A stretch of DNA of 64,000 bases from Hyalella azteca. Taxonomy: Eukaryota > Arthropoda > Malacostraca > Amphipoda > Hyalellidae. A program made the position numbers and the translations under genes. Positions 37,468-48,424 of this stretch are shown here, in pieces (position 1 is the first letter of the stretch; the number at the start of each line of letters is the position of its first letter). The notes below the pieces were generated by a model, which saw only the letters and a list, made by a program, of their open reading frames with translations, did not search any database and was not told the origin of the DNA. The stretch covers positions 62,001 through 126,000 of the forward strand of contig NW_025944519.1 in assembly GCF_000764305.2 (NCBI RefSeq), given 5' to 3'.

Positions 37468-38186
37468 TAAATGCCTCTTCTCAGATACCATCAAACAGGA
37501 TAATAAGGGATGGTTTGTTTTACAGGGTAATAAGGGATGGTTTTGAGGGTTTTTTGTTAACATCTTCTTACCATGAAACATTTCATGAACAAGTTTGGGC
37601 TCATTTTATAGCTCTTTGCAAGGGCTATTGTATGGCATCTTAAAAAAACTCCTTATGCTATTTGTAAGGTACCAGATGCAAAATAAAAGCCACCTGAACT
37701 AACCTGGGGAATGTTGTAATAAAGGACACTTGAAATAAAACTCAATTTTAAAAAGTTTGAAGCATGCAGAGTGTGCTCATCTATTACTAACAGTACTCTG
37801 AAGTCTTCCTCATTCTTTGTAGATGATGTAGATGTAGAATAAATGACATTTTCTGTGATTTTTACTCATTTTTCCTTTATTGATATGATATTACCTCATC
37901 CATACATTATCGTTTTATTGATGTGATATTACCTAATCCATGGACATGCCATTGAGCATCATGCATTGACAACAATCTTGTCCACTGCAAGCTTCATATC
38001 AGTAGCCATGTAGCATTTCTTCTGAAAGAAAGCTTACGGGATGGCTTGTAATTTTGCACCATTTTAATTGAGTCAAATGAATTCACTATAACAAAAAAAG
38101 ATTGTTAAGAACATACCTGACACAAAGGAATATTTAGTGACAACCATCATATTTTTTGAGAACTAAATCATAGTTTAGGTATATTA

Positions 38187-40097
38187 CCATCAAACGGGGC
38201 AATAAGGGACGGTTTTGAGCGTTTTTTGTTAATAACTTCTTACCATGAAGTATTTCATAAACAATGTTAGGCTCATTTTATAGCTCTTTATGAGGGCTAT
38301 CAAATGGCATCTTAAAAAAATTCCATATGCTATTCGTAAGGTGCCAGACGCAAAATAAAACTGCCCCGAATTATCCCTGGGAACAGGGTAATCCGGGACA
38401 CTCGAAATAAAACTTAATTGTAAAATGTTTGAAGCATGCATCATGTACTTATCCATTACTAACAATACTCTGAAGTCCTCCTCCTTTGCCTCTGTTGATG
38501 ATGTGGATGTAGAATAAATGACATTTTCTGTGGTTTTTTACTTGTATATCCTCTATTGATATGATATCACCATATTAATTTATTACCATATTATTGATGT
38601 GATATTACCGTACGTATCTATAAACATGCCATCGAGCATTTACAACGACCTTGTCCACTGCAAGCTTCATATAAGCAGCCATGTATCATTTCTTCTGCAT
38701 CTGCAAGCTTACACAACGGCTTGAAATTTCACACCATTTTAATTGGGTTAAGTGAATTCACTATAAGGAAAAAGATTGTAAAAAACATACCGTAAAATGG
38801 GGTAACTTAGACCACTTTTATTTTTATAAATGATGCCATTTTTTTACTAGCTAAATTAAACTTGAATTGAAACGTGCAAAATACAGGTCTATACTCTAGC
38901 TTCACTCACCATAAATTGCTGGCTCCTGCCTCTCATAGTCTTTATGTAATTTGAAAAAAAGTGGTGGAGTCTATGTTACCCCGTCAGGGCTGACATTAGG
39001 TGGTCTAAGTTACCCCATTTGGGGGCAGCACCCCCATTTGCAAACTATGACACATTCCTAAAATTTGTCATTTGCATATGTAACTAGAAGAGTTCTACTA
39101 CAATGCATCAAAACCTGGAGTTATTTAACCAAAAAATAAAAAAATTGGAGGGGGTACTCTGACAGGCTTCAAATAATAGCTTTTTTTCGTGGGTAACATT
39201 TTTAATTTTTTAACCTATTAGATATGCAAACTTTTCAAATCTTTCTATTGTGTTATGTAGCCTCAGTATTAGGCCTTTAATGCCCATTGACAAAATTTTT
39301 CTATGTCAAATAGTTTTTGAGTTGTGGGGTTTTTGTTAAAAAATGAAAAGTGGTCTAAGTTACCTCGCCGGTCTAAGTTACCCCATTTTACGGTACCTGA
39401 AACAGAATGGAATGTTTTAGAAACAATCATCATATGTTTTGGAGAAATAAATCATAGTTTAGGTTAATTGCTCTTCATTCTACGATGCCCAGTGCACAAT
39501 TCTATATATGACCTTCTGTGCACAATTTTGTGATGACCGATGATGCATCAATTTTTCAATAAGTGAAATTTTTCACTGAGCAAGATAAATGTAATAAAAA
39601 CTATTTGTTGTTACTCAATTTTCCTTGTTAACTGGAGCCTTTGTTAACTAAGGTTAAACTGTAAATGCGTCTTTAGGGGTGCCCCTTATTACGTACCCCG
39701 TCGCACCACGGAAATGGCTGCCATTTCCTTTTGGAATGAGATAGGCAAATTCAGTCAATCGTGTTTTCAAGCCAACACCCATGTGCAACTTTTATGCAAG
39801 TAAAATTTTTTAATATGGCTAATATTTTTTTTTGCTCCTGACCTTAGTAGAGGTACTTTTTCCAAATAGCACTTTTCACACTTTTTTTCAGCAATTTTTT
39901 AGAGGTAGTAAATGTACAATTTCTTAACTAGCTTTATACATAGTAGAATAGTAGATAGTAAAAATGTTGAACTTTACTCCACTATTTTTAGTTTTGCAAT
40001 ATTTTGATTAGTTGAGTTGCTACAACACTTCTACGAAAAGTGTGATGAGCGTCCCAATTTACCCCGCATGTCCCTTATTACGTACCCTGTTTGACAG
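38187..40097 (+). mobile_element. Family B element, copy 2, inserted in copy 1
   Basis: Left end CCATCAAACGGGGCAATAAG preceded by TA; right end CCCTGTTTGACAG followed by TA. Subtracting family A copy 2 leaves about 1.3 kb. Internal motifs such as GGGAACAGGGTAATCCGGGA repeat the terminal GGGTAA theme. Confidence 0.8.
38790..39393. mobile_element. Family A element, copy 2 (604 bp), nested in B copy 2
   Basis: Ends CCGTAAAATGGGGTAACTTA and inverse, flanked by TA. The empty site is visible in B copy 4 (near 46550, reversed), which reads AAAACATACCTGAAAC. Removing the element and one TA here restores that sequence, proving a TA target duplication. Internal GTCTATGTTACCCC and GTCTAAGTTACCCC motifs recur. 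Confidence 0.9.
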
Positions 40098-40408
40098 TAG
40101 TCTTCATTCTACGTTGCCTGGTGAACAATTCTATCTATGCTGTTTGGTTCTATGCACAGTTTGGTGATGATCGACGCTGCACTAATTTTTTGTCAAGTGA
40201 AATTTTTTCACAGAGCGAGGCAAATATAATAAAAATTATTTGTTGTTAATTGATTTTTTGTTAACTGGAGCCTTTGCTAATCAAGGTTCTACTGTAAATG
40301 CATTTTTAGGGCTGTCCCTTATTACCCCATTGTGTGGAAATGGCTGCCATTTTTTCTGGAATGAGATAGTACGCTAATTCTGTCAATCACATTTTTAAGC
40401 ACACTATC

Positions 40409-41223
40409 ACAAGCTTCAAGATGAATTTTATTGACTGCTGTTGGAGGTTTAGATAATCAACAAAAAGGGCCACATGAGGGGATGCTTGAAAAGTAGAAAA
40501 GTATCATTGGCATATTGGTTATGAAAAACAGGTTTAAAATCAAGAGGACAATTGGCTAGTCATTTAGTCTCGTGAAAACACATAAAAATATTAGCGAAAG
40601 TAGGACCTAGTGGTGGACTCATGCCCAAGCCGTCAATTTGTCTGTAAAATTTGCCAGCAAATACAAAACATGAGTTTAAACGGATAATTCAAGAAGAGAT
40701 TTAAAAAATTTGCAGTTCAAATTTGCATTACTGGTCATTAATCTCTTTGAACAATGAATTGAGGCAAATATCAATAGTTTCATGGAGAGGTACTAGATTA
40801 GTAAACAAATTCTCAGTATCAAATGAAACCATGGTCAGAACCTGAACATTGGTGAAACTCTTCAAGCGGTCTACAAAGACGTAAGAATTGTCTACCGTAT
40901 ATTGGTTGGTTGTCAAACAGTTAAACAGTGGGACCAAAAATTTGACAAGCTTGAAACTTGGAGTATTGTAAGCAAGAGAAATGGGTTGAAACTGAAATTT
41001 TGAAGCAAAATCTGGCTTATTAATCTTTGGCAAGCCATACAAAATACCTGGGCAAGAGCCAGAGGCATCAAGTTTCAAATAAGTTACAGATGAAAGTACA
41101 GCAGAATCTTCAAGTTTTCTAAAAAAATTATTAATTTTATCCACAATCTTCAAAATAGTTTTAGCAATCAGATCTGTAATTTTGATAAATTTAGAAGGGT
41201 CTGTAATGAGAGCAGAAACACTA
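40409..41223 (-). pseudogene. Penelope-like element reverse transcriptase fragment
   Basis: The minus strand from about 41215 to 40440 encodes reverse-transcriptase blocks in the order typical of Penelope-like elements: GILYGLPKINKP, then a VSFDTENLFTNLVPLHET block, then FYRQIDGLGMSPPLGPTFAN, then a catalytic box reading YANDTF where YxDDTF is expected. A TGA interrupts the frame just before that box, and neither an N-terminal part nor a GIY-YIG endonuclease is visible. It is dead by several lesions. It abuts truncated B copy 1 on one side and B copy 3 on the other. Confidence 0.8.
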
Positions 41224-41481
41224 CTGTCAAACGGGGCTATAAGGAACAGTTTTGAGCATTTTTCGTTAATAACTTCTAATCATTAAACATTTCATTAACA
41301 AGTGTGGGCTCATTTTAAAGCTCTTTGCAAGGGCTATCAAATGGTATATCAACAAAAATTTCATATGCTATTCGTAAGGTGCCAGAAGCAAAATAAAAGC
41401 ATCCCAAAATATCCCTGGGAACGGGGTAATCTGGGACACTTGAAATAATACTCAATTTTAAAATGTTTGAAGCATACAATG
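41224..41481 (+). mobile_element. Family B element, copy 3 (left part)
   Basis: Begins after TA with CTGTCAAACGGGGC and matches the first 260 bases of the other B copies, up to GTTTGAAGCATAC. There it is cut by the CAGGGTTGG end of hAT copy 3. Its right half is not seen beyond the hAT. Confidence 0.7.
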
Positions 41482-41852
41482 CAGGGTTGGTGATTTTTTT
41501 CATGATTTTAATTTTACTTTTGGATTTATTTGATTTTTACAGCTACTTTGTCTTTTTAAAATGTTATTTTTTTATGTTGCAGTTAGCCTACTTACAATAA
41601 CAGTATATGGATGGCTAAAAAGGGCAGTTATGGCCTTCAAGAATGGCCAATGTGGTGTTTACCACTTTGGAACTTTTGGGTAAACTAAAATTGATAAGTC
41701 TATTCATTAGCTTTGTAAAGTTTGTATGGAGCAATGTAACGAGCTAAATATTGACCATTTAACTGGCTTCAATATAAAAAAAAAACACTCCAGGAATGGG
41801 GATCTTCTAAACATTGAAGAGTCACATAACAGATAGGTAGCTGATAGCACAG

Positions 41853-42634
41853 TGTTATCGGAGGTTAAATTAGGCTACTGTGTAGCCCAACCTTCATGTC
41901 TTTCTTCACTGATTATCATATTTCTTCAGTTCTCAATCCAACTCAATTTAAATTAAATTCAATATTTTTATCTTTTCTGTATAGATGACCAAAGTATAAT
42001 TTGCAGACTTGAAGTAAAGTATCTCTCTTGGAGTATCCCTATTCAGTATCTCATCTTGGGCACTCAGTTGCACTGGTGAGTGGCATAGGAATTTATTCCA
42101 TTTATTCATTGATAATTTAGGTTCAATATTGTCCTTGTTATTATTTTAATTTTATTAATGTTGATCAGCTAATTGTGTGATTTCATTTGCTTATGTTCCC
42201 TTGTATTTTACTTTTTTCAAACCTTAAAGATTTCCATATGTTAATAGTTACAGCATGGACAGAAGCTGTTATCCCTTAAGGGAGTTAATGGTTCTTGAAT
42301 TTCTAATATTTGATCAGGTTATCAGTCATTCATGATTTGCATTTTTATTCTGTTCTTTCTGTTTGCAGTTAAATCTACTCATCTCCACCTGTCCATGCTC
42401 CTTACATCCAATTAACTAGCACATTTTCATTACACATTTCAAATTAAAACAGCCATTTCATTTGCAATTTTATTACGTTGTGTGTTTATTTACTGTCCCA
42501 TATTTCAATTCATTTTGCATTAGAACCAGTCTTTCATTCTCCTTCATTCAGAGTAGGGTTGTTGCCAGTTAGTTAAATAAGCAGATAACAGGTTTATCTC
42601 ACCTGCGGTATGAGACATTTTAGACCCGGCAACA
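41853..42634. mobile_element. Solo LTR of an LTR retrotransposon
   Basis: A 782-bp insertion in hAT copy 3 begins TGTTATCGGAGG and ends CCCGGCAACA (TG...CA). It is flanked by a 4-bp duplication ACAG (41849-41852 and 42635-42638). The uninterrupted sequence in hAT copy 1 (reverse of the region near 22270) reads GATAGCACAGTGCACAGC, exactly what remains after deleting the insert and one ACAG. No internal coding region, so this is a recombined solo LTR. Confidence 0.85.
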
Positions 42635-43010
42635 ACAGTGCACAGCACTATCAATAGATCTACTAGTTTTACATTCTATAAATCTACCAGACTCTACCCT
42701 CTAAACAGTAAACACACTGACTAGTAGTGTCTGAGTGACTGACTGCGTTGTTCCTATTTGATTCAGACCATTAAACAAATACTAAACATAAACTGAAAGA
42801 CAACCAAACAAACATCAAATGACTTAAAACAAGACTTATGTTATGAGAGAAGCTAACACTGTTTGAAATAAACATGTGCACAATTCATATATTTTATATC
42901 CATACACAGAATTTAATTATTTTACATATAGTCTTATAACTGTAATTGTTTTGTTTCTAGTTTTAAATTCACATATTTAATGATTGAAATTAAATATTTT
43001 AATTAGAATA

Positions 43011-43960
43011 CCATAAAATGGGGTTGATTTGACCAGCGGGGTAACTTTGACCACTTTTCGTTTTTTTAACAAAAACCCCCAAAACTCAAAAACGATTTGA
43101 CATAGAAAAATTTTATTAATGGCGATCAAAGGCCTAATACTGAGGCTATGTAACACAATAGAAAGATTTAAAAAGTTTGCATATATAATAGGTTAAAAAA
43201 TTAATAATGTGACCCACAAAAAAGAGCTATTATTCAAAGCCTGTCTGAGTACCCCCTCTAATTTTTTTATTTTCTGGTAAAATAACTCCAGATTATGATG
43301 CATTGTAGTAGAACTCTTCTAGTTACATATGCAAAAGACAAATTTTAGGAAAGTGTCATAGTTTGCAAATGGGGGGTGCTGCCCCCAATGGGGTAACTTT
43401 GACCACCTAATGGCAGCCGTGACGGGGTAACATTGACCGGCTTGAAAATTAAGTTAAAATTACCATAGGTACCTATATAACATATTTTATGTCTGATACA
43501 CCTATTAATGTTTTTTCTTAATGTTTCAGACTCTACAGAGTCTTATATATGGTAATTTCAACTCAATTTCCAAACCGGTCTATGTTACCCCGTCAAGGCT
43601 GCCATTAGGTGGTCACATTTTGCCAATTGGGCGGCGGCGCCCCCCATTTGCATATGTAACTAGAAGAGTTCTACTACAATGCACCACAAACTGGAGTTAT
43701 TTGGAGTTATTTTACCAAAAAATAAAATTGATTTTACCACCCAGTCAAAGAAACCCCAGGAGCTGGGGTAACAAAGACCATCACTTTTTTTGAAATTACA
43801 TCAAAACCATGAGAGGCAGGAGCCAGCAATTTATGGTGAGTAAAGCTAGAGTATAGACCTGTATTTTGCATGTTTCAATGTAAGTTTAACTTATCTAGTA
43901 AAAAAATGGCATTGTTTTGAAAAAAAAAATGGTCAAAGTTATATATACCCCATTTTACAG
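43011..43960. mobile_element. Family A element, copy 3 (950 bp)
   Basis: TA-flanked, with ends CCATAAAATGGGGTTGATTT and TACCCCATTTTACAG. It contains at least five internal GGGGTAACNTTGACC-type motifs in both orientations (for example around 43038, 43390, 43425 and 43580). No long frame. It is absent from hAT copy 1, so it was inserted after the hAT copies separated. Confidence 0.8.
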
Positions 43961-44025
43961 TACCTACTCGTTGGCAATCTTTCTAATTGCCTAACAGGTC
44001 ATTACAATCTCAAATTCTCAATATA

Positions 44026-44786
44026 CAGGGTGGGGCAGAACTGATTGAGCAGTTTTGAGGTAAAATAAAAGAGTACTAATGGAGGTACATAAAGAAGAAA
44101 GTTTATTTTCCTTGAGGTTAGCATAACATACCATTTAGAAAACTACTTATGTTTTGAAAACAATATCTGGAAGGTGGGGGCTGTTAGCTGCAACACACTG
44201 TTGGGGTCATTCTTGGAGGAGGCAGTAACTGTGACAGTGAATTCCAATCGCTATGCTGCAATGTTGCAAAATTTCTTGCAGCCCAGGATGGAAAACATTG
44301 TTGAAAATGAAACATTGGGAGATGTGTGGTTCCAGCAGGATGGGGCTACAGCTCATACAGCCCAAATGTCACTCAATGTTTTGAAACGCATGTTTCCTAG
44401 AGGTCTGATGTCTCTGAGGGGTGATTTACAGTGGCCTGCAAGGTCACTTGATTTCAGCATTTGCGATTTCTTTCTTTGGGGACATCTAAAAGAAAGGGTG
44501 TTCAGAAGTCACCCTCACACCCTACCACAGCCAAGGGAATAGATCATTGCAGAGGTTATGGCCATACCTTGCCATATGTGTGAATGTGCAGTAGGAAACT
44601 TCCAAGAACAACTCCAACAGTGTGATGCAAATAACAAACACCATCTTCCTGATATTGTTTTCAAAACATATGTATTTTAAATGGTATGTTATGCTAATCT
44701 CGAGGAAAATGAACTTTCTTCTTCATGTACCTCCATAACTCTTTTATTTTGCCTCAAAACTGCTCAATCGGTTCTGCCCCACCCTG
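44026..44786 (+). mobile_element. DD41D-type mariner-superfamily element with partial transposase
   Basis: TA-flanked, 761 bp, with inverted ends CAGGGTGGGGCAGAACTGAT and CAGGGTGGGGCAGAACCGAT. Bases 44174-44542 encode the C-terminal catalytic part of a transposase: VWFQQDGATAHTA with the second Asp, then WPARSLDFSICDFFLWGHLK with the third. Forty-one residues separate the second Asp from the Asp of CDFFLWG. The N-terminal DNA-binding domain and first Asp region are missing, so the element is not autonomous. Confidence 0.85.
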
Positions 44787-45504
44787 TATAAGCTAGCTAA
44801 CACATTTAAATTGTTTATTGTAATCAATATATAACAAATAGTCAAATAGTTAAAGATTACATATAGCCTTATAAGAATTAGCCAAGCTGCTAGCTATGTA
44901 CAATGTATTGCAACCCTTGATGTCTCTGTACTAAAAAAAATTCAATTAATTGGAACCTAATACACACTGAAGGCAACAAGTTTATACCGTCAAACGGGAT
45001 AAAAAGGGACGGGCGGGGTAAATCGGGATGCGTGTCCCACATTTCATAGAAATGTTGTAGCAGCTGAACTAATCAAAAAAATGCAAAAGAAAAATAGTGG
45101 CATAAACTTCAACATTTTTACTATCTATTATTTATAAAGCTAGTCAAGAAATCAAACATTTACTATCTCTAAAAAATCGCTGAAAAAAAGTGTGAAAAGT
45201 GCGATTTTGGAAAAATACCTCCGCTAAGGTCAGGAGCAAAAAAAATATTTGCTGTATTAAAACATTTTACTTACATAAAAGTTGCACCCAGGTGTCGGCT
45301 CAAAAACGTAATTGACGGAATTTGCCTATCTCATTCCAAAAAAATGGCAGCCATTTCTGCATGGCGGGGCTACTTGGGACACCCCCAGGGTAATTAGGGA
45401 CACCCTTAAAAATGCATTTACAGTAGAACCTCAGTAGCATAGGTTCCAGTTAACAAAAAAATTGATTAACAACAAAGAATTTTGATTACATTTACCTCGC
45501 TCAG

Positions 45505-46360
45505 CAGGGTTGGCAATGATTAAATCAAAATGATTAAATCATGTGATTAAATCACTTGATTTTTTTATAAAAAAATCATGATTTTTTTGATTTTTTCGAT
45601 TTTTTTTTATTTTTTCATATATTTAAATATATTAAGTGGCAGTCTTTAATTTATACTGAGGTATTGTTATTCATGGTTTAGTATAAATGTACTATGAATG
45701 ACAAATTGGTATATAAACTTGTGGCCTTTAGTGTGTATTAGGTTTCAATAAATTGAATGTTTTTGGTACAGAGGCATCAAGTGTGCAATACATTGTACGT
45801 AGCTAGTAGCTTAGCTAATTCTTATAAGGCTATAAGTAGTCTTTAACTATTTGACTATTTGTTATATATTGATTACAATATACAATTTAAATGTGTTAGC
45901 TAGCTTATACAGGGTGGGGCAGAACTGATTGAACAGTTTTGAGGCAAAATAAAAGAGTAATGGAGGTACATAAAGAAGAAAGTTTATTTTCCTCATGATT
46001 AGCATAGCATACCATTTAAAATACTTATGTTTTGAAAACAATATCAGGAAGATGGGGTTTGTTAGCTGCATCACACTGTTGACTTACCAATAATTGTTTA
46101 CCCAAAAATCCCTAAGTGGTAAACACTACCTTGGCCTGTTGGCCATTATTGAAGGCAATAAGTGCCCTTTTTAGCCATCCATTATGATCCATATACTGTT
46201 ATTGTTAGTTAGGCTAATTGCAACATAAAAAATACCACTTCAAAAAGACAAAAAAGTTGAAAAAATCAAAAAATCAAATAAATAAAAAAAATCATGAAAA
46301 AATAAAAAAAATCATTGATTTTTTATTTTTTTAAAAAAATCAAAAAAATCGCCAACCCTG
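45505..46360 (+). mobile_element. hAT element, copy 2, inserted in family B copy 4
   Basis: Ends CAGGGTTGGCAATGATTAAA and ATCGCCAACCCTG, with an exact 8-bp target duplication TCGCTCAG (45497-45504 and 46361-46368). It is internally deleted to 856 bp relative to copy 1, including most of the resident mariner. Confidence 0.92.
45910..46081 (+). mobile_element. Truncated resident mariner in hAT copy 2
   Basis: Starts after TA with CAGGGTGGGGCAGAACTGAT, at the same hAT position as in copies 1 and 3. It breaks off at about 46081, where hAT sequence resumes, so a deletion removed its right half and adjoining hAT DNA. Confidence 0.8.
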
Positions 46361-47466
46361 TCGCTCAGCAAAAAAAAAAATTCACTTATAGAAAAATTAG
46401 TGCATCATTGGTCATCACAAAATTGTACCTAAAATGCTATATATAGAATTGTGCACCAGGCATCATAGAATGAAAAGTAATTGACCTAAACTATGATTTA
46501 TTTCTCCAAAACATATGATGGTTGTCACTAAAACATTATATTCTGTTTCAGGTATGTTTTTCACAATCTTTTTTGTTATAGTGAAATCACATGGCTCAAT
46601 TAAAATTGTCCGAAATTACAAACCATCCTGTAAGCTTACAGATACAGAAGAAATGCTACATGGCTGCTGATATGAAGCTTGCAATGGACAAGGTCGTTGT
46701 CAATGCTCAATGGCATGTCCATGGATACAGTAATACCACATTAATAATACGGTAATTAATTAATATGGTAATATAATATCAATAAAGGAAAAACAAGTAA
46801 AAATCGCAGAAAATGTCATTTGTTTTACATCTACATCATCTACAATAAAAGAGGAGGACTTCGAAGTACTGTTAGTAATGGATGAGTACACTCTGCATGC
46901 TTCAAACGTTTTAAGATTAACTTTTATTGCAAGTGTCCTGGGTTACCCCATTCCCAGGGGTAAATCGGGATAGTTTTATTTTGCGTCTGGCACCCTATGA
47001 ATAGCATATGGAATTTTTTAAAGATGCCATTGGATAGCCCTCGCAAAGAGCTATAAAATGAGCCTAAACTTGTTTCTGAAATATTTCATGGTAAGAAGTT
47101 ATTAACAAAAAATGCTCAAAACCGTCCCTTTTTACCCCATTTGACGGTATACCAATTTGTCATTCATAGTACATTTATACTAGACCATGAATAACAATAC
47201 CTCAAAATAAATTAAAGACTGCCACTCAACATATTTAAATATATAAAAAAATCAAGAAAATCAAAAATAAAAAAACATGATTTTTTATAAAGAAATCAAA
47301 TGATTTAATCATTGCTAATGCTGCAAAAATGCAATCAAACCAATCCGTCATGGAATTACTGGATTGTTTACGTATCTCAATCTACATGACGTACAGTAAT
47401 ACAAAAGCTGAACTGAAAGACGGAAATCCTTGTTTGTGGGTCAATCTTGTAAAGTACAACCATATA

Positions 47467-47700
47467 CAGGGTGTCCCGAAATAAATGATACTCAACTTTG
47501 AATGGCTGTAATGCAAAAAAGTATTAGAGTTTAAAAAATTTGGAAGGTCAGGATTTGTTCCCTATGTTTTTCTGCATCTCTCCGCCAAAAATCAGACAGA
47601 TTGATGTAGCCATAAGCATTTGATAGATCTTTCAGTGACATGTGCTAAAATCATGCTTGCGCAAAGTTTTAGTAAGATCACTTTGCATAATCATTACGTT
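47467..47700 (+). mobile_element. Left end of another mariner-like element
   Basis: After TA, CAGGGTGTCCCGAAATAAAT resembles the CAGGGTG termini of the other mariner-superfamily elements here. The following 230 bases have no coding frame, and no right end was found before the minisatellite. Confidence 0.5.
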
Positions 47701-47754
47701 GTCTTGACATGTTTTCTTTCTGCTGTTTTATTTTTTGTATCTTTGGTGAGACAA

Positions 47755-48216
47755 AAACATGGCAATCTTTGGTGAGAGGCAATCATGACAATCTTTGGTG
47801 AGAGACAATCATGCCAATCTTTGGTGAGACACAATCACTGCAATCTTTGCTGAGACACAATCATGGCAATCTTTGGTGAAAGAAAATCATGGCAATCTTT
47901 GCTGAGAGGCAATCATGACAATCTTTGGTGAGAGACAATCATGTCAATCTTTGGTGAGACAGAAACATGGCAATCTTTGGCAAGAGACAATCATGGCAAT
48001 CTTTGGTGAGAGACAATCATGGCAATCTTTGGTGAGAGGGAATTTCAAAACCAAAGATTGCCTCTCACCAAAGATTGCCTTTTACCAAAGATTGCCATGT
48101 TTGAGTCTCACCAAAGATTGTTATGATTGTCTCTCACCAAAGATTGTCATGATTGTCTCTCACCAAAGATTGCCATGATTGTGTCTCACCAAAGATTGTC
48201 ATGATTGTCTCTCACC
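47755..48216. repeat. 26-bp minisatellite that reverses orientation (giant palindrome)
   Basis: About eleven units built on CAATCTTTGGTGAGAGACAA run in the forward direction to about 48040. The same unit then runs inverted (TTGTCTCTCACCAAAGATTG) to 48216. The two halves are complementary and could form a very long hairpin. The inverted half ends at the only ambiguous base in the window. Confidence 0.9.
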
Positions 48217-48217
48217 N
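48217..48217. other. Single ambiguous base (N)
   Basis: The only N in the window, placed exactly where the inverted minisatellite meets a beheaded family A element. It probably marks a join or unresolved repeat in the assembly. Confidence 0.95.
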
Positions 48218-48422
48218 TGGGTCACATTTTTAATTTTTTAACCTATTAGATATGCAAACTTTTTAAATCTTTCTATTGTGTTATGTAGCCTCAGTATTAG
48301 GCCTTTAATGCCCATTGACAAAATTTTTCTATGTCAAATAGTTTTTGAGTTGTGGGTTTTTTTTTTAAAAAACGAAAAGTGGTCTAAGTTACCCCGCCGG
48401 TCTAAGTTACCCCATTTTACGG
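48218..48422. mobile_element. Family A element, copy 4, left part missing
   Basis: Family A sequence from the GGGTCACATTTTTAATTTT segment to the right end GTTACCCCATTTTACGG, followed by TA. The left half is missing at the N. Confidence 0.8.
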
Positions 48423-48424
48423 TA

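Larger units (their letters stand above)
37488..40408 (+). mobile_element. Family B element, copy 1 (outer), interrupted and truncated
   Basis: Starts after TA with CCATCAAACAGGATAATAAG. Its internal sequence matches the B copy at 44987-47147 read in reverse. It is split by B copy 2 (38187-40097) at a TA and resumes after it, with ATTCTACGTTGCC aligning to ATTCTACGATGCC in copy 2. Its right end is lost where the Penelope-like sequence begins. No transposase frame. Confidence 0.75.
44987..47147 (-). mobile_element. Family B element, copy 4 (full length, hosts hAT copy 2)
   Basis: Both ends are intact: CCGTCAAACGGGATAAAAAG and, inverted, CCGTCAAATGGGGTAAAAAG, each next to TA. Removing the element and one TA restores the hAT sequence AAGTTTATATACCAATTTG seen in the other hAT copies. 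Without hAT copy 2 it is about 1.3 kb. Internal motifs (GGCGGGGTAAATCGGGATG, GGGTAATTAGGGACACC) repeat the terminal theme. No transposase recognised. Confidence 0.88.
41482..47323 (-). mobile_element. hAT element, copy 3, carrying four further insertions
   Basis: The left terminus CAGGGTTGGTGATTTTTTT at 41482 and right terminus ATTGCTAATGCTG at 47323 are the hAT ends in reverse orientation. Removing the solo LTR, family A copy 3, the resident mariner and B copy 4 leaves about 1.18 kb, close to the 1.14 kb of copy 1. Flanking octamers ATACAATG and CAAAAATG agree at only five of eight positions, so the target duplication is decayed or one flank has been rearranged. Confidence 0.8.

Noticed and set aside
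47755..48216. Possible CRISPR-like array of 26-bp repeats
   Set aside because: The repeats are contiguous without unique spacers, reverse orientation midway, and lie in animal DNA.
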